Assembly (NCBI RefSeq): GCF_003344925.1
Contig: NZ_CP031188.1
Span: forward strand, 2,091,001 to 2,155,000
Source of the DNA: Flavobacterium arcticum
GTDB lineage: Bacteria > Bacteroidota > Bacteroidia > Flavobacteriales > Flavobacteriaceae
Length of the DNA: 64,000 bases
Reading direction: 5' to 3'
Shown: positions 1 through 10,998 of the stretch, piece by piece
Layout of the letters: each line of letters begins with the position of its first letter
How positions within the stretch are numbered: position 1 is the first letter of the stretch
Position numbers and translations under genes: made by a program
The notes under the pieces: model-generated
Databases searched by the model: none
What the model saw: the letters and a program-made list of their open reading frames with translations, nothing else
Told to the model about the DNA's origin: nothing

Positions 1-946
1 ATACTTCATAAATTGTAAATGTTTCACCACTTGTTATATCGGTACGGGTAAACTCAACATCTTTTAGTCGTATTTCATGACGGAATTCACCAGGAGTTAC
101 ATCACTTTCAGCAGTAACTATAATACATGTGCCTGATGACGCTCTCCAGCGTTGGTTAATGTCGATAGTAGTATCTAAGTCACATACTAATAAGCTGTTT
201 GCAGTACCGCTATATACTTTAAATAATAGCTCATAATCTTCTTCTTCTGCCGAAAATTCAATAACAGGTAATGTACCTACTTCATTAACAAATGTGTCAG
301 CAGGAAAATTGAGTATTAATACATCATTTCCACTTGTTTTATATACTCTATCATTTGCAGTATCATCGCAACCTATTACAACAGGAGCTTCTTCATCACC
401 ATAACTGAAACTAAAACCAATAACACGGTTAATAGCCCCAAAATAATTATTAACGATTCGAATATCTTCGCCACTATTACTATATGTAATTTCTTTTAAT
501 GTAATATAATGATTGTAACCTACAAGTTTTCCATTATTAAAATCCTTTTCAGTTTCTATAAGTATAGTACCATCACCTGTCCACTCTTCTATAACATTAG
601 GCGATGTAGCAGGAAGACCACTTGTGTTACAAATGTTATCACTACCTACATCTCCGTTATAATTTCGGTAGGTTATTTTGTTAGTACCATCTGTACTAAT
701 AGTTACTTCTCTAGGTGTTCTCTCTTCATTATCGTCAAATTCACTTTCTATATTATAAAGCTCAGAAGGGCTTATTTCTAGGATAAGTACTTCTGTGCCA
801 TTTATTTTATAATATAAATTATTCTCTTCGCACGTTGTTGATACTGTAGTGATACTAGAGAAGTTAAAACTTTTAAAACTTATATCTCCATCGTCACAGC
901 CTAAAGCCAGTATTATTACGGCTGTAAGAGCCAATATTTTTTTCAT
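1..946 (-). CDS. Lipoprotein of unknown function, C-terminus beyond window
   Basis: The frame opens with ATG at 946 and stays open for about 315 codons to the left edge, so the stop codon lies outside the window. Residues 1-17 form a lipoprotein signal peptide (MKKILALTAVIILALGC) with the lipobox ending at Cys17, followed by two Asp residues, which fits export to the periplasm or outer-membrane surface. The mature part is acidic and rich in Thr, Ser, Asn and Asp, with scattered Cys residues and alternating beta-strand-like stretches. This suggests a secreted beta-sandwich protein. I recognise no family and assign no function. It is divergent from the cysteine desulfurase gene to its right. 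Confidence 0.8.
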   Translation of the reverse strand, partial: MKKILALTAVIILALGCDDGDISFKSFNFSSITTVSTTCEENNLYYKINGTEVLILEISPSELYNIESEFDDNEERTPREVTISTDGTNKITYRNYNGDVGSDNICNTSGLPATSPNVIEEWTGDGTILIETEKDFNNGKLVGYNHYITLKEITYSNSGEDIRIVNNYFGAINRVIGFSFSYGDEEAPVVIGCDDTANDRVYKTSGNDVLILNFPADTFVNEVGTLPVIEFSAEEEDYELLFKVYSGTANSLLVCDLDTTIDINQRWRASSGTCIIVTAESDVTPGEFRHEIRLKDVEFTRTDITSGETFTIYEV

Positions 947-1043
947 AGCTATTAAATTTTAAACAAAAATAAGGTTTTTAACCACTTCTCGAAATGTTTT
1001 ATTACTGCTTTACTTCAAAATGTATTTATAATAACTTTTTAAG

Positions 1044-1051
1044 TAATTTTG
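1044..1051 (+). promoter_or_regulatory. Bacteroidota -7 promoter element (TAATTTTG)
   Basis: TAATTTTG matches the TAnnTTTG consensus of the Bacteroidota housekeeping sigma factor. It sits just before the ATG at 1057 and downstream of an in-frame ATG at 994, so it argues that 1057 is the real start of the cysteine desulfurase. I see no clear -33 TTTG box. Confidence 0.5.
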
Positions 1052-1056
1052 TCATA

Positions 1057-2202
1057 ATGAAAAAAGCATATCTCGATAACGCCTCTACTACAGCACTACG
1101 CCCCGAAGTAATAACCGAAATTACCCATATACTTTCTGAGCAGTATGGTAATCCGTCATCTACACATAGCTTTGGGAGGAGTGCAAAAGTAGTACTAGAA
1201 ACTAGCCGCAAAACGATTGCCTCTTTACTTAACGCAGAAGCCCGCGAAATTATTTTTACATCGGGTGGTACAGAAGCTGATAATTGGATTATTCGCAGTG
1301 TTGTAAAAGATCTTAATGTAAAACGTATTATTACTGCCAAGACAGAACATCATGCTGTGTTATATGCAGCACAGGCTGTTGCTACAGAATATAATGTGAA
1401 AATAGATTATGTAAACTTATTACCTGACGGGAAACCAGATACTAGCCATTTAAAAGTTTTATTGGCAGAGGATACACCTACTTTAGTAAGTCTAATGCAT
1501 GTTAATAATGAAACAGGTACAGTTATAGATTTACATGAAATAGGGACTATTTGCAGAGGAAATAAAGCTTTATTTCATTCGGATACTGTACAGTCTGTAG
1601 GGAAAGAGGTTATAGACCTTACTAGTCTCCCTATTGATTTTATAGTAGCAAGTGCACATAAGTTTCACGGGCCAAAAGGAATTGGTTTTGCCTATGTACG
1701 AAAAAATAGTGGGCTAAAAGCTATGATTTATGGCGGTGAACAGGAAAAAGGTATGCGTGCGGGAACTGAGGCTATACATCAAATAGCAGGTATGACAAAA
1801 GCCCTTGAAATATCATATAAAAACTTAGAAAAAGATAAAGCTCATGTCATTAACCTGCGTAATTATTTATTACAGCAATTAGCATTGGTTTTTCCGGAAT
1901 TTAAGTTAAATGGTAGTATTGATGAGGGTTATAATAACCCTTCTACCTTTTATACTATAGTAAATGTAATGTTTCCCTTGCCCGAAGAAAAAACAGCCAT
2001 GATATTATTTCATTTCGATATGCATGGTGTTGCTGTTTCACGAGGTAGTGCTTGCCAGTCTGGTAGTATAAAACCATCGCATGTATTGCAAGAGCTGTTG
2101 AGTGAAGAGGAGCTTAAAAAGCCTTCTTTACGCATTTCACTAAGTCATTATAATACTATAGAGGATATAGATTTGTTTATAAAAGTGCTAAAAGCAGTAT
2201 AA
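1057..2202 (+). CDS. Cysteine desulfurase, NifS/IscS-like
   Basis: This is a 381-residue PLP-dependent class V aminotransferase-fold enzyme that would release sulfur from cysteine as an enzyme-bound persulfide for Fe-S cluster or thiocofactor synthesis. The opening YLDNASTT is typical of the family. The cofactor-binding region has His98-His99 (TEHHA), and the Schiff-base lysine is Lys202 in SAHKFHGPKG. The catalytic Cys333 lies in SRGSACQSGS. An earlier in-frame ATG at 994 would add 21 residues unlike any NifS N-terminus and would lie upstream of the promoter element, so 1057 is preferred. No isc or suf genes are adjacent, so the sulfur acceptor is not shown by context. Confidence 0.9.
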   Translation: MKKAYLDNASTTALRPEVITEITHILSEQYGNPSSTHSFGRSAKVVLETSRKTIASLLNAEAREIIFTSGGTEADNWIIRSVVKDLNVKRIITAKTEHHAVLYAAQAVATEYNVKIDYVNLLPDGKPDTSHLKVLLAEDTPTLVSLMHVNNETGTVIDLHEIGTICRGNKALFHSDTVQSVGKEVIDLTSLPIDFIVASAHKFHGPKGIGFAYVRKNSGLKAMIYGGEQEKGMRAGTEAIHQIAGMTKALEISYKNLEKDKAHVINLRNYLLQQLALVFPEFKLNGSIDEGYNNPSTFYTIVNVMFPLPEEKTAMILFHFDMHGVAVSRGSACQSGSIKPSHVLQELLSEEELKKPSLRISLSHYNTIEDIDLFIKVLKAV

Positions 2203-2212
2203 ATATTAACTA

Positions 2213-2240
2213 AAAAAGCAACCCTATCAGGTTGCTTTTT
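2213..2240. terminator. Bidirectional hairpin terminator
   Basis: Perfect 11-bp arms AAAAAGCAACC and GGTTGCTTTTT enclose a six-base loop. It lies between the convergent cysteine desulfurase and aldo/keto reductase genes, so it can serve both strands. Confidence 0.85.
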
Positions 2241-2258
2241 AGACTAGACAGATAGTTA

Positions 2259-3284
2259 TTAATTACTTTTTTCTCTTCCGCCAGATTGGCGTTCTACCAT
2301 CCATTGCGGATATTCTTTTTGTAAAGCACTCACGAGATCAATTTGTTCTAACTGTTCTGTATTAAGTGTAATTTCTGTCGATTTTATATTATCGATAAGC
2401 TGATTACTATTTTTAGCACCTATTATAGTACTAGTTATAGCTTGTTGTTGTCTTACCCATGCTAACGCTATTTGTGCAGGTGTTGCGTTATGTGTCTTAC
2501 CTATTTGGGTAATAACATCTATGATATCAAAAGTTTTCTCTTTATTAATAGGAGGAAAGTCAAAATTAGCACGACGCCCTTTTGATGCTTCATCATTCCG
2601 CGTATATTTTCCTGAAAGAAACCCTCCAGCTAAAGGACTCCATGGCATTATTGCTAAGTCTTGATCTTCGGCAAGCGGAACAATTTCTCGCTCTATATCT
2701 CTTCCTGCTAATGAGTAAAAGTATTGCAGCCCAATGAATTTGTTCCAACCATTTTTATCGGCTATTCCTTGCGCTTTCATTACCATCCATGCAGGCCAGT
2801 TGCACACTGCTACATAGCGTACTTTACCAGTTAGTACAATGTCGTTAAGCGTACGCATTATTTCTTCAACAGGAGTTTTATAATCTACACCATGTAGATA
2901 AAGTATATCAATATGATTCATTTGTAAACGTTGAAGACTTTCATCTACTGAATTGAATATATGGTAGCGAGAAAGTCCTTGGCTATTTGGGCTCTGATTC
3001 ATAGTACCGCGAACCTTAGTAGCTATTACTAGCTCGTTACGATTAAGTCCTACTTCTTTTATAGATTGTCCTAATAGTCTTTCAGATTCGCCAAAGGAAT
3101 ATACATTGGCGGTATCAATAAAGTTAATGCCAGAGTCTACTACTGTTTTTATTAGTTGGTTTACTTCTGCTTGTTCTGTACCTGCTATTGCTTGCCAATA
3201 GCCTTCATTGCTACCAAAGGTCATTGTACCAAAGCATAGTTCAGATACTAAAAGTCCTGTTTGCCCTAAAAAATTGTATTTCAT
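2259..3284 (-). CDS. Aldo/keto reductase
   Basis: A 341-residue NADP(H)-dependent aldo/keto reductase of the TIM-barrel type. The catalytic tetrad is visible: Asp57 and Tyr62 in FIDTANVYSFGESE, Lys90 in ELVIATKVRG and His131 in ILYLHGVD. The C-terminal half carries PWSPLAGGFLSGKY and the cofactor-binding SSTIIGAKNSNQL-like stretch. These features fit the family of voltage-gated K-channel beta-subunit-like and YghZ/AKR11-type bacterial enzymes. The substrate cannot be read from sequence. The gene stands alone, convergent with the cysteine desulfurase, and is unrelated in detail to the second AKR gene near 56.2 kb. Confidence 0.88.
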   Translation of the reverse strand: MKYNFLGQTGLLVSELCFGTMTFGSNEGYWQAIAGTEQAEVNQLIKTVVDSGINFIDTANVYSFGESERLLGQSIKEVGLNRNELVIATKVRGTMNQSPNSQGLSRYHIFNSVDESLQRLQMNHIDILYLHGVDYKTPVEEIMRTLNDIVLTGKVRYVAVCNWPAWMVMKAQGIADKNGWNKFIGLQYFYSLAGRDIEREIVPLAEDQDLAIMPWSPLAGGFLSGKYTRNDEASKGRRANFDFPPINKEKTFDIIDVITQIGKTHNATPAQIALAWVRQQQAITSTIIGAKNSNQLIDNIKSTEITLNTEQLEQIDLVSALQKEYPQWMVERQSGGREKSN

Positions 3285-3381
3285 GATGTTTGATGATTTT
3301 ATTTATTACAAAATTAGGTATAAAGCAACCATTAGCTTTTGTATTATTCAAACGTAAAATTACAAAATTCAAACAAGTAGT

Positions 3382-4773
3382 CTATTCTAAATACTTTGTA
3401 AAACTAGGATCCATCAGGCTAGTGAATCCGTTTTTTATAGTTCCGTCGGCATTAAGAATAATAGTTCGGTTTAGTTTCGTTATAACCCATTTATCTTTAA
3501 GAGCTTGAAAGCTTATAGCACGAAGCTGTTTAGAACCATTAAATTTACTTTTAGAAATTACTTTCTTCCATTCAGGATCTTCATCTATGTTTACAGCTAT
3601 AAAATTAACATTGGGATATTGTTTTTTTAATTTTAAAACTTTTTTATTAATCATTTTTAGATGTGTTTGCGCACAAGTTGTCCAAAAGTATATTACAGTT
3701 TCTTTATCTATTTCTTTTGTTAAATCAAACACATTATTATTTATATCAACGAGCGTAATCTCTGGCAGTCTATTACCTGTCTTAAGGTCTTCTATAGCTT
3801 TAGCTATTTTCATTATTTCATTACTTTCACTATCATCTGTAGATAATGCTAAGTAATGTTTTAAAAGCTTAGTGTTATTACATATATTTTGATCCTCTAA
3901 TAGATAAGAAAAAGCAATATTGTTAAGTACATCGTTTTTTATATTTTCATTAGTAAATATAGAATCGACTAGAGTTAATTTTATAATATTTTCTTTAAGT
4001 GATTTTTCTTCAAAGCTACTATTTTTAGACACCCTCGTAGCAGCCATATTGCTAAGCATTGCATTTAGGTATCGTAAAAAAGGTGAAAAAGAGATTAGTT
4101 TCGGGTTGTTAAAATCAATTTCTTTTCTGTAATCATAATAATCTTTAGGTAGTGTAGCGCTTATCTCTTTACCTATTCTATGGTTATATAGGTATGGGTA
4201 ATATTCTTTTTTAGTATATTGGCTAAACTGTAATCGAGCTTTTGCATATAAGTCAAAATCGTCACTCCACGCAATTTCTTCTTTATTCTTTTTATAAAAT
4301 GCTTCACGTTTTTTGTAAGATGAGTCTATAGCCTTTATAAAATCGCTATATTCCTCTTCATATATTCTATAGCTTTTATTTCTGTCTTCATCATTTAATA
4401 AGTATAACTCCATTAAAAAGTTATTCTTTTTTTCACCACGACCACTAAAAACAATAGACTGATCAAAATTATCTGAATTAACAGATACCATAAGACTGTC
4501 ATTTTTATCAAAATAGACGTACTGGTACTCAGGCTCATGTCTAAAACTATAAAGCCCTGGTGTAAGTGAATCATACTTTATAAAAAAACGATTGTTTACA
4601 TCTAAAGGTATAGTATCTAAAACGTTATTGTCTTTACTAAAAATTATATATGGAGTTCTTGGGTTAATGATTTCGCCACCAAAATAGGCTGTATAATTAC
4701 AGCTTTCTTTATTACAAGAAGCAAGGACAAATAATAGCGATAAGGAAAATAAGTTTTTAATTGTATACGACAT
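3382..4773 (-). CDS. TlpA-like thioredoxin-fold lipoprotein with single-Cys active site
   Basis: The chosen ATG at 4773 gives 463 residues starting MSYTIKNLFSLSLLF with a lipobox LASC. An ATG six codons upstream (4791) is also possible. The N-terminal part of about 100 residues resembles the DUF4369-type beta domain that precedes TlpA domains in Bacteroidota. A long helical middle follows. The last 120 residues are thioredoxin-like (VIYFWTTCAQTH, then a FIAVNID strand and a LNADGTI strand). The usual CxxC is CAQT, so only Cys367 remains and ordinary disulfide exchange is unlikely. Related proteins act in extracytoplasmic thiol handling; this one may bind or sense instead. Confidence 0.75.
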   Translation of the reverse strand: MSYTIKNLFSLSLLFVLASCNKESCNYTAYFGGEIINPRTPYIIFSKDNNVLDTIPLDVNNRFFIKYDSLTPGLYSFRHEPEYQYVYFDKNDSLMVSVNSDNFDQSIVFSGRGEKKNNFLMELYLLNDEDRNKSYRIYEEEYSDFIKAIDSSYKKREAFYKKNKEEIAWSDDFDLYAKARLQFSQYTKKEYYPYLYNHRIGKEISATLPKDYYDYRKEIDFNNPKLISFSPFLRYLNAMLSNMAATRVSKNSSFEEKSLKENIIKLTLVDSIFTNENIKNDVLNNIAFSYLLEDQNICNNTKLLKHYLALSTDDSESNEIMKIAKAIEDLKTGNRLPEITLVDINNNVFDLTKEIDKETVIYFWTTCAQTHLKMINKKVLKLKKQYPNVNFIAVNIDEDPEWKKVISKSKFNGSKQLRAISFQALKDKWVITKLNRTIILNADGTIKNGFTSLMDPSFTKYLE

Positions 4774-4860
4774 TGGGTAATTATTCTGCAATCACAAAAA
4801 TATTTTTTTAATCCCTTAACACTTGTTAAAGTACAGTTAAAATAAGCTTATTAGGTATAA

Positions 4861-6549
<1,689 letters not shown>

Positions 6550-6582
6550 AAAAATCCCGTAGTTATTGACTACGGGATTTTT
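6550..6582 (+). terminator. Hairpin terminator after the ABC-F gene
   Basis: Arms AATCCCGTAGT and ACTACGGGATT pair perfectly around the loop TATTG, are extended by A/T pairing, and run into a T-tract. It starts right after the ABC-F stop codon. Confidence 0.9.
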
Positions 6583-6597
6583 CGGTTTAAAAACCAA

Positions 6598-6605
6598 TAA
6601 TTTTG
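6598..6605 (+). promoter_or_regulatory. Bacteroidota -7 promoter element (TAATTTTG)
   Basis: TAATTTTG followed by C lies just after the ABC-F terminator and 15 bases before the ATG at 6620. It indicates a separate promoter for the small orphan gene. Confidence 0.5.
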
Positions 6606-6619
6606 CTTGTTTTTTGTTT

Positions 6620-7012
6620 ATGAATATGCTTGAAACACCATGGGATTATATTCCGGCAAAAAGAAAAGATAGTATAGTTGTTAGTATTATTAATGAGATG
6701 GAGATTGCACAAGGTAGCCCCATAGTAGGTGACCTGAAAATAAACAATACTTTAGTTAATCAAAATTGTAAGTTTGGAGGTCCAATAATAATAAATAATG
6801 AATTTGTGTATTGTACTGTTTTTTTTAGGGGTGGTTTTTTAAAATCTTCGGGTTTTAAGATTGCCAAAATTAACATACTTTCACTAGATTTCTTTTTTAT
6901 TGGCGATAAAGAGTTTTTAATTTGGATTCAAAAAGTTGAAAATAATCAGATTTTATTTCGCAAAAGCCTTTATGGAAATCCCGAAGATGTATACTTTGTA
7001 AATAATTTTTAA
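6620..7012 (+). CDS. Hypothetical protein, 130 residues
   Basis: The frame is open further upstream, but the upstream part runs through the ABC-F terminator and a promoter element, so ATG 6620 (or 6626) is the likely start. The protein has no signal peptide or membrane helix. It looks like a small mixed alpha/beta cytoplasmic protein with hydrophobic strands (FVYCTVFF, INILSLDFFFIGD). It ends EDVYFVNNF. I recognise no family. It has its own -7 element and stands between two unrelated genes. Base composition is more A+T-rich than its neighbours, which could reflect recent acquisition or weak constraint. Confidence 0.6.
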   Translation: MNMLETPWDYIPAKRKDSIVVSIINEMEIAQGSPIVGDLKINNTLVNQNCKFGGPIIINNEFVYCTVFFRGGFLKSSGFKIAKINILSLDFFFIGDKEFLIWIQKVENNQILFRKSLYGNPEDVYFVNNF

Positions 7013-7125
7013 ATGGTAAAAGAGGATAGCTGTGTTTCTATATAATATATTTTTGAATTTATTATTTCATGTTTTCTACAATTTTATTTTTTCCTTACTT
7101 TTATAATTAAACTAATCATGCGCTT

Positions 7126-7749
7126 ATGACAGATAAAGATTACTTGAGCAAACTTAGGATGCCAACTAAGGAAAATCCTCTTAGAATATTATCTAGTGCT
7201 TGTTTATTAGGACAATTTTGTGGAGCAGATGGTTCTAGCTATGGAGAATATCCAAGCGTTCTAAAATTAGTTAGTTACGAGAATATAAGATTAATACCGT
7301 TTTGTCCTGAAGATTTTGTTTTTGGTACACCTAGAGAAACACCTGATATAGAAGGTGGAAATGGTCATGATGTACTTGATGGTAAAGCAAAGGTAATTAC
7401 CCAAACAGGAAAAGATATAACTCACGAAATGATAACAGCATCATTAAAAATGCTCGAAATTGCTCAGAAAAATGATGTTGAATTAGCCATATTAATGGAT
7501 GTTAGCGGAGCTTGTGGAAGTCAGGTGATTTATAACGGTTCAAGATTTTCTGAAAATTCAGTTTATCAAATTGGTATGGGAGTCTGTGCTGCTCAATTGG
7601 ATAGAAATGGATTTAAAATAATCAGCCAAAGAGATTACGAGTCTATAGAAATTCTTTATTCTAAAATTGATAAAAATCACATTGTGCAAAATGATGTAAA
7701 AGATCATGATAAACACGAATGGTATCTTGACTATTTTAAGATTACATAA
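7126..7749 (+). CDS. DUF523 family protein
   Basis: A 207-residue cytoplasmic protein matching the DUF523 (YbbK-like) family. It shows the conserved N-terminal block SSACLLGQFCGADGSS, the CPEDFVFGTPRETPDI block and the VSGACGSQVIYNGSRF block. The conserved Cys residues (Cys24, Cys29 and the Cys of CPE) resemble a metal- or Fe-S-binding arrangement; a molecular function is not established to my knowledge. A short N-terminal extension of about 18 residues precedes the usual family start. It is preceded by a weak TACTTTTA box and appears to be monocistronic. Confidence 0.82.
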   Translation: MTDKDYLSKLRMPTKENPLRILSSACLLGQFCGADGSSYGEYPSVLKLVSYENIRLIPFCPEDFVFGTPRETPDIEGGNGHDVLDGKAKVITQTGKDITHEMITASLKMLEIAQKNDVELAILMDVSGACGSQVIYNGSRFSENSVYQIGMGVCAAQLDRNGFKIISQRDYESIEILYSKIDKNHIVQNDVKDHDKHEWYLDYFKIT

Positions 7750-8042
7750 GGTAATCTAAATAATAAAAATTCCCACCTTACACCATTTTAAAAAAGTCAT
7801 TAATCAACTCACATCTGTTAGTCAGTCATAAGAAGTATAATAGTAAATAGTCTTAGTCTTATATATTTTATTTCGCGTTCTATTTTTTGTTTTAGTTTAG
7901 TAAAAGCTCTACTAAGTTAAAAATAAACTAATTGTATAATTATTAGTACATTGATATAAAGTTTAAAACAATAATTTATAAGGTGTAGTTTTAAAGCATT
8001 TAAAATTTTGCTACTTTTACAAATCAAACACAATACCGCATT

Positions 8043-8576
8043 ATGAGCCAGAAAATATTGCTTACTTCTCTTGAAGTCAATATCATCTTACACCGTTTGG
8101 CATGCCAATTAATAGAAAATCATCTCGATTTTAAAGATACTATTTTAATAGGGCTACAACCTAGAGGTCGTTTTTTAGCCGAACGTATAAAAGAGTTATT
8201 GGAGCAGGAATATAATATAAAAGATGTATCGCTTGGCTTTTTAGATATTACCTTTTTTAGAGACGATTTTCGTAGGTCAGATAGACCGTTAGAGGCAAAT
8301 AAAACCCAAATAGACTTTTTAGTAGAAAATAAAAAAGTAGTATTTATAGACGATGTGCTTTATACAGGGCGCAGTATACGCTCAGCACTTACAGCAATAC
8401 AGTCGTTTGGACGACCATCGGCAATAGAGTTACTGGTACTTATAGACCGTCGTTTTAGCCGACACCTACCTATACAACCTGACTACAGGGGCAGGCAGGT
8501 AGATGCTATTAACAACGAGAAAGTAAAAGTTACCTGGAAAGAAAATGAAGGAGAAGATAGTGTTTATTTAATTTAA
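8043..8576 (+). CDS. pyrR: PyrR bifunctional pyrimidine regulator/uracil phosphoribosyltransferase
   Basis: A 177-residue type I phosphoribosyltransferase-fold protein. The PRPP-binding motif VVFIDDVLYTGRS spans residues 99-111, and LQPRGRFLAERI and LIDRRFSRHLPIQPDYRGR match PyrR. The family converts uracil and PRPP to UMP, and in Firmicutes it also binds attenuator RNA. It lies 29 bases upstream of pyrB, clearly in one operon, which supports a pyrimidine role. The roughly 290-base upstream gap (7750-8042) is A+T-rich. I see a weak TACTTTTA -7-like box near 8009 but no obvious attenuator hairpin with a T-tract, so RNA-based control is not shown here. Confidence 0.93.
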   Translation: MSQKILLTSLEVNIILHRLACQLIENHLDFKDTILIGLQPRGRFLAERIKELLEQEYNIKDVSLGFLDITFFRDDFRRSDRPLEANKTQIDFLVENKKVVFIDDVLYTGRSIRSALTAIQSFGRPSAIELLVLIDRRFSRHLPIQPDYRGRQVDAINNEKVKVTWKENEGEDSVYLI

Positions 8577-8605
8577 GGTATTCAGACAGCAACACAACTA
8601 AAACA

Positions 8606-9532
8606 ATGAAAGAATTAAGCGTTAATAACCTGTTAGGCATAAAATATATCACAAAAAGCGATATAGAACTCATTTTTGAGACAGCCGACCAGTTTAAAGA
8701 AGTAATTAACCGCCCTATAAAAAAAGTACCATCATTACGAGATATTACTATAGCCAATATATTTTTTGAGAACAGTACCCGTACCAAACTTTCGTTTGAG
8801 TTGGCACAAAAAAGGTTATCTGCCGATGTTATTAGTTTTTCGGCGGCACAATCGTCAGTTAAAAAGGGCGAAACACTTATAGATACGGTAAACAATATCC
8901 TGTCTATGAAAGTAGATATGGTAGTAATGCGTCATGAGCGCCCCGGTGCAGCTCATTTTCTTTCTAAAAATGTAAATGCGGCTATAATTAATGCAGGAGA
9001 TGGGGCGCATGAGCACCCTACACAGGCATTATTAGACTCTTATACCATTCGTGAACGTTTGGGCGATGTAGGCGGTAAAAAAGTAGTAATAGTAGGCGAT
9101 ATACTGCATTCGCGTGTAGCACTGTCTAATATTTTTGCGTTACAACTGCAAGGTGCAGAAGTAAAGGTATGCGGACCAAAAACATTAATGCCGAAATATA
9201 TAGAATCGTTAGGGGTAACCGTAGAGCCTAATTTACGAAAGGCTTTAGAATGGTGTGATGTTGCTAATATGCTACGAGTACAAAATGAACGACTGGATGT
9301 GAATTATTTTCCCTCAACAAGAGAGTACAGTCAACAATATGGTGTAGATAAAGCACTATTAGACTCTCTAGATAAAGAGATTGTGGTAATGCACCCAGGA
9401 CCTATAAACAGGGGAGTGGAGATAACTAGTGATGTTGCCGACTCACAACAGTCAGTAATACTAGAGCAAGTAGAAAATGGTGTAGCTGTACGTATGGCTG
9501 TTACCTACTTACTGGCATCTAAAATAAAATAA
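8606..9532 (+). CDS. pyrB: Aspartate carbamoyltransferase catalytic subunit
   Basis: This 308-residue enzyme forms N-carbamoyl-L-aspartate from carbamoyl phosphate and aspartate, the committed step of pyrimidine synthesis. The carbamoyl-phosphate loop is FENSTRTKLSFE with STRT at residues 57-60. The later conserved block is GDGAHEHPTQALLD, and the aspartate-binding VMHPGPINRGVEI is present near the C-terminus. Length is normal for the catalytic chain, and no regulatory pyrI gene is adjacent. It is the second gene after pyrR. Confidence 0.95.
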   Translation: MKELSVNNLLGIKYITKSDIELIFETADQFKEVINRPIKKVPSLRDITIANIFFENSTRTKLSFELAQKRLSADVISFSAAQSSVKKGETLIDTVNNILSMKVDMVVMRHERPGAAHFLSKNVNAAIINAGDGAHEHPTQALLDSYTIRERLGDVGGKKVVIVGDILHSRVALSNIFALQLQGAEVKVCGPKTLMPKYIESLGVTVEPNLRKALEWCDVANMLRVQNERLDVNYFPSTREYSQQYGVDKALLDSLDKEIVVMHPGPINRGVEITSDVADSQQSVILEQVENGVAVRMAVTYLLASKIK

Positions 9533-9604
9533 GTAATTTTTATAAAATAGTATACCGTTAAAAAACAGTAAAACACTATTTTAGCATTAATAATTACACA
9601 AATA

Positions 9605-9937
9605 ATGAAAGTAGAAGAAAAAGGACATACTATAACTATTAAAGATACTCAGGGAGATATTGCCACTTTTTTAGAAAAAGTAACCTCTGGCTATGTAGGT
9701 TTTAAAGAGCATAATATTATTATAGACCTTACTCAATATAATACGCTTACCCTGCAAGAGGTAGTATCTTTTCTTTCACTATCTAACAAGCATCGCGAAG
9801 CTAAAAAATCATTTGTTATAGTAGTAAATGATTTCGATTTTAACGAAGCTCCTGATGAAATGGTTATTGTACCTACATTACTAGAAGCGCACGATATGAT
9901 AGAAATGGAAGAGATAGAGCGCGATCTTGGGTTTTAA
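9605..9937 (+). CDS. Small STAS-like protein upstream of ribonuclease Z
   Basis: A 110-residue acidic cytoplasmic protein. The pattern of a beta-strand start (KGHTITIKD), a helix, a NIIIDLTQY strand and a long C-terminal acidic helix (EAHDMIEMEEIERDLGF) resembles the STAS/anti-sigma-factor-antagonist fold; this is inference from pattern only. It lies 45 bases before rnz in the same orientation, an arrangement I recall from other Flavobacteriia, so the two are probably co-transcribed. No phosphorylatable Ser of a classical antagonist is obvious. Its function is unknown. Confidence 0.65.
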   Translation: MKVEEKGHTITIKDTQGDIATFLEKVTSGYVGFKEHNIIIDLTQYNTLTLQEVVSFLSLSNKHREAKKSFVIVVNDFDFNEAPDEMVIVPTLLEAHDMIEMEEIERDLGF

Positions 9938-9982
9938 TTAATTGCCATTTACTTTTTTGGTATACTGGCATAAAGAAAAAGA

Positions 9983-10888
9983 ATGAATTTAACCATATTA
10001 GGCTGCTATGCAGCAACTCCTAGGTCTATGACCAACCCTACCGCACAAGTATTAGAAATAAAAAATAGAATGTTTCTTATTGATTGTGGAGAGGGAACAC
10101 AAGTGCAATTACGCAAAAACAAGCTACGATTCTCTAAAATAAACCATATATTCATATCGCACCTTCACGGAGATCATTTTTATGGGCTTATAGGTTTAGT
10201 ATCTACTTTCTCGCTTCTAAATAGGAATAACGATCTCCATATATATGGACCAAAAGGTATAAAAGAAGTTACATTGTTACAATTAAAACTATCTAATTCT
10301 TATACAGGCTATAATCTCTATTTTCATGAGTTAGAGTCTAAAGAATCAGAAGTAGTATTTGAAGATGATAAAGTTATCGTTACTACCATACCGCTTGTGC
10401 ATAGAGTATATACAAACGGTTATCTTTTTACAGAAAAACCTGATGACAGAAAACTAAATGTAGATGTCGCAAAAGACTATGGTATAGAAACCTGCTACTA
10501 TCAAAAAATTAAGTCAGGTAATGATATTACGCTAGATGATGGCAGGGTAATACCTAATGCAGAACTCACATTTGACCCTCCTGAACCAAAAAGCTATGCT
10601 TTTTGTTCAGACACGGTGTATAATGAGGCTATATTGCCCATTATTAAAGATGTAGATGTATTATATCACGAAAGTACATTTCTGGAGTCAGAAGCGCATT
10701 TATGCGAGCGCACCATGCATACTACAGCAAAGCAGGCAGCAACTATAGCAAAGCAAGCTAATGCTGGTAAACTTATATTAGGACACTTCTCTACACGTTA
10801 TGGTAATATAGAAATTTTTAAAGAAGAAGCCTCTACCATTTTTGAAAATGTAGAGCTTGCCGATGACGGAAAAGTATTTGAATTATAA
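9983..10888 (+). CDS. rnz: Ribonuclease Z
   Basis: A 301-residue metallo-beta-lactamase-fold endonuclease that trims the 3' trailer of tRNA precursors. The zinc motif FISHLHGDH places His60, His62, Asp64 and His65. Later ligands are His in LVHRVYTNGYLF, Asp in AFCSDTVYN and His in LILGHFSTRY. The glycine-rich N-terminus LGCYAATPRSMTNP is characteristic. The length is that of the short bacterial form (tRNase Z-S). The catalytic residues are complete, so it should be active. Confidence 0.94.
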   Translation: MNLTILGCYAATPRSMTNPTAQVLEIKNRMFLIDCGEGTQVQLRKNKLRFSKINHIFISHLHGDHFYGLIGLVSTFSLLNRNNDLHIYGPKGIKEVTLLQLKLSNSYTGYNLYFHELESKESEVVFEDDKVIVTTIPLVHRVYTNGYLFTEKPDDRKLNVDVAKDYGIETCYYQKIKSGNDITLDDGRVIPNAELTFDPPEPKSYAFCSDTVYNEAILPIIKDVDVLYHESTFLESEAHLCERTMHTTAKQAATIAKQANAGKLILGHFSTRYGNIEIFKEEASTIFENVELADDGKVFEL

Positions 10889-10998
10889 TCGTTTTTTTTG
10901 GTGTAAATACATTTTTAAATTATCAGAAAAAGAAGTAACTTTAAACGTACTACTGTCTTATAAATTCAACAAAATTTTAATACCTAAGCATCCATAAA

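Noticed and set aside
994..1056. Upstream ATG for the cysteine desulfurase
   Set aside because: The extension is unlike the family and lies above the -7 promoter box.
7750..8042. Possible PyrR attenuator upstream of pyrR
   Set aside because: No stable hairpin with a following T-run is visible in this A+T-rich gap.
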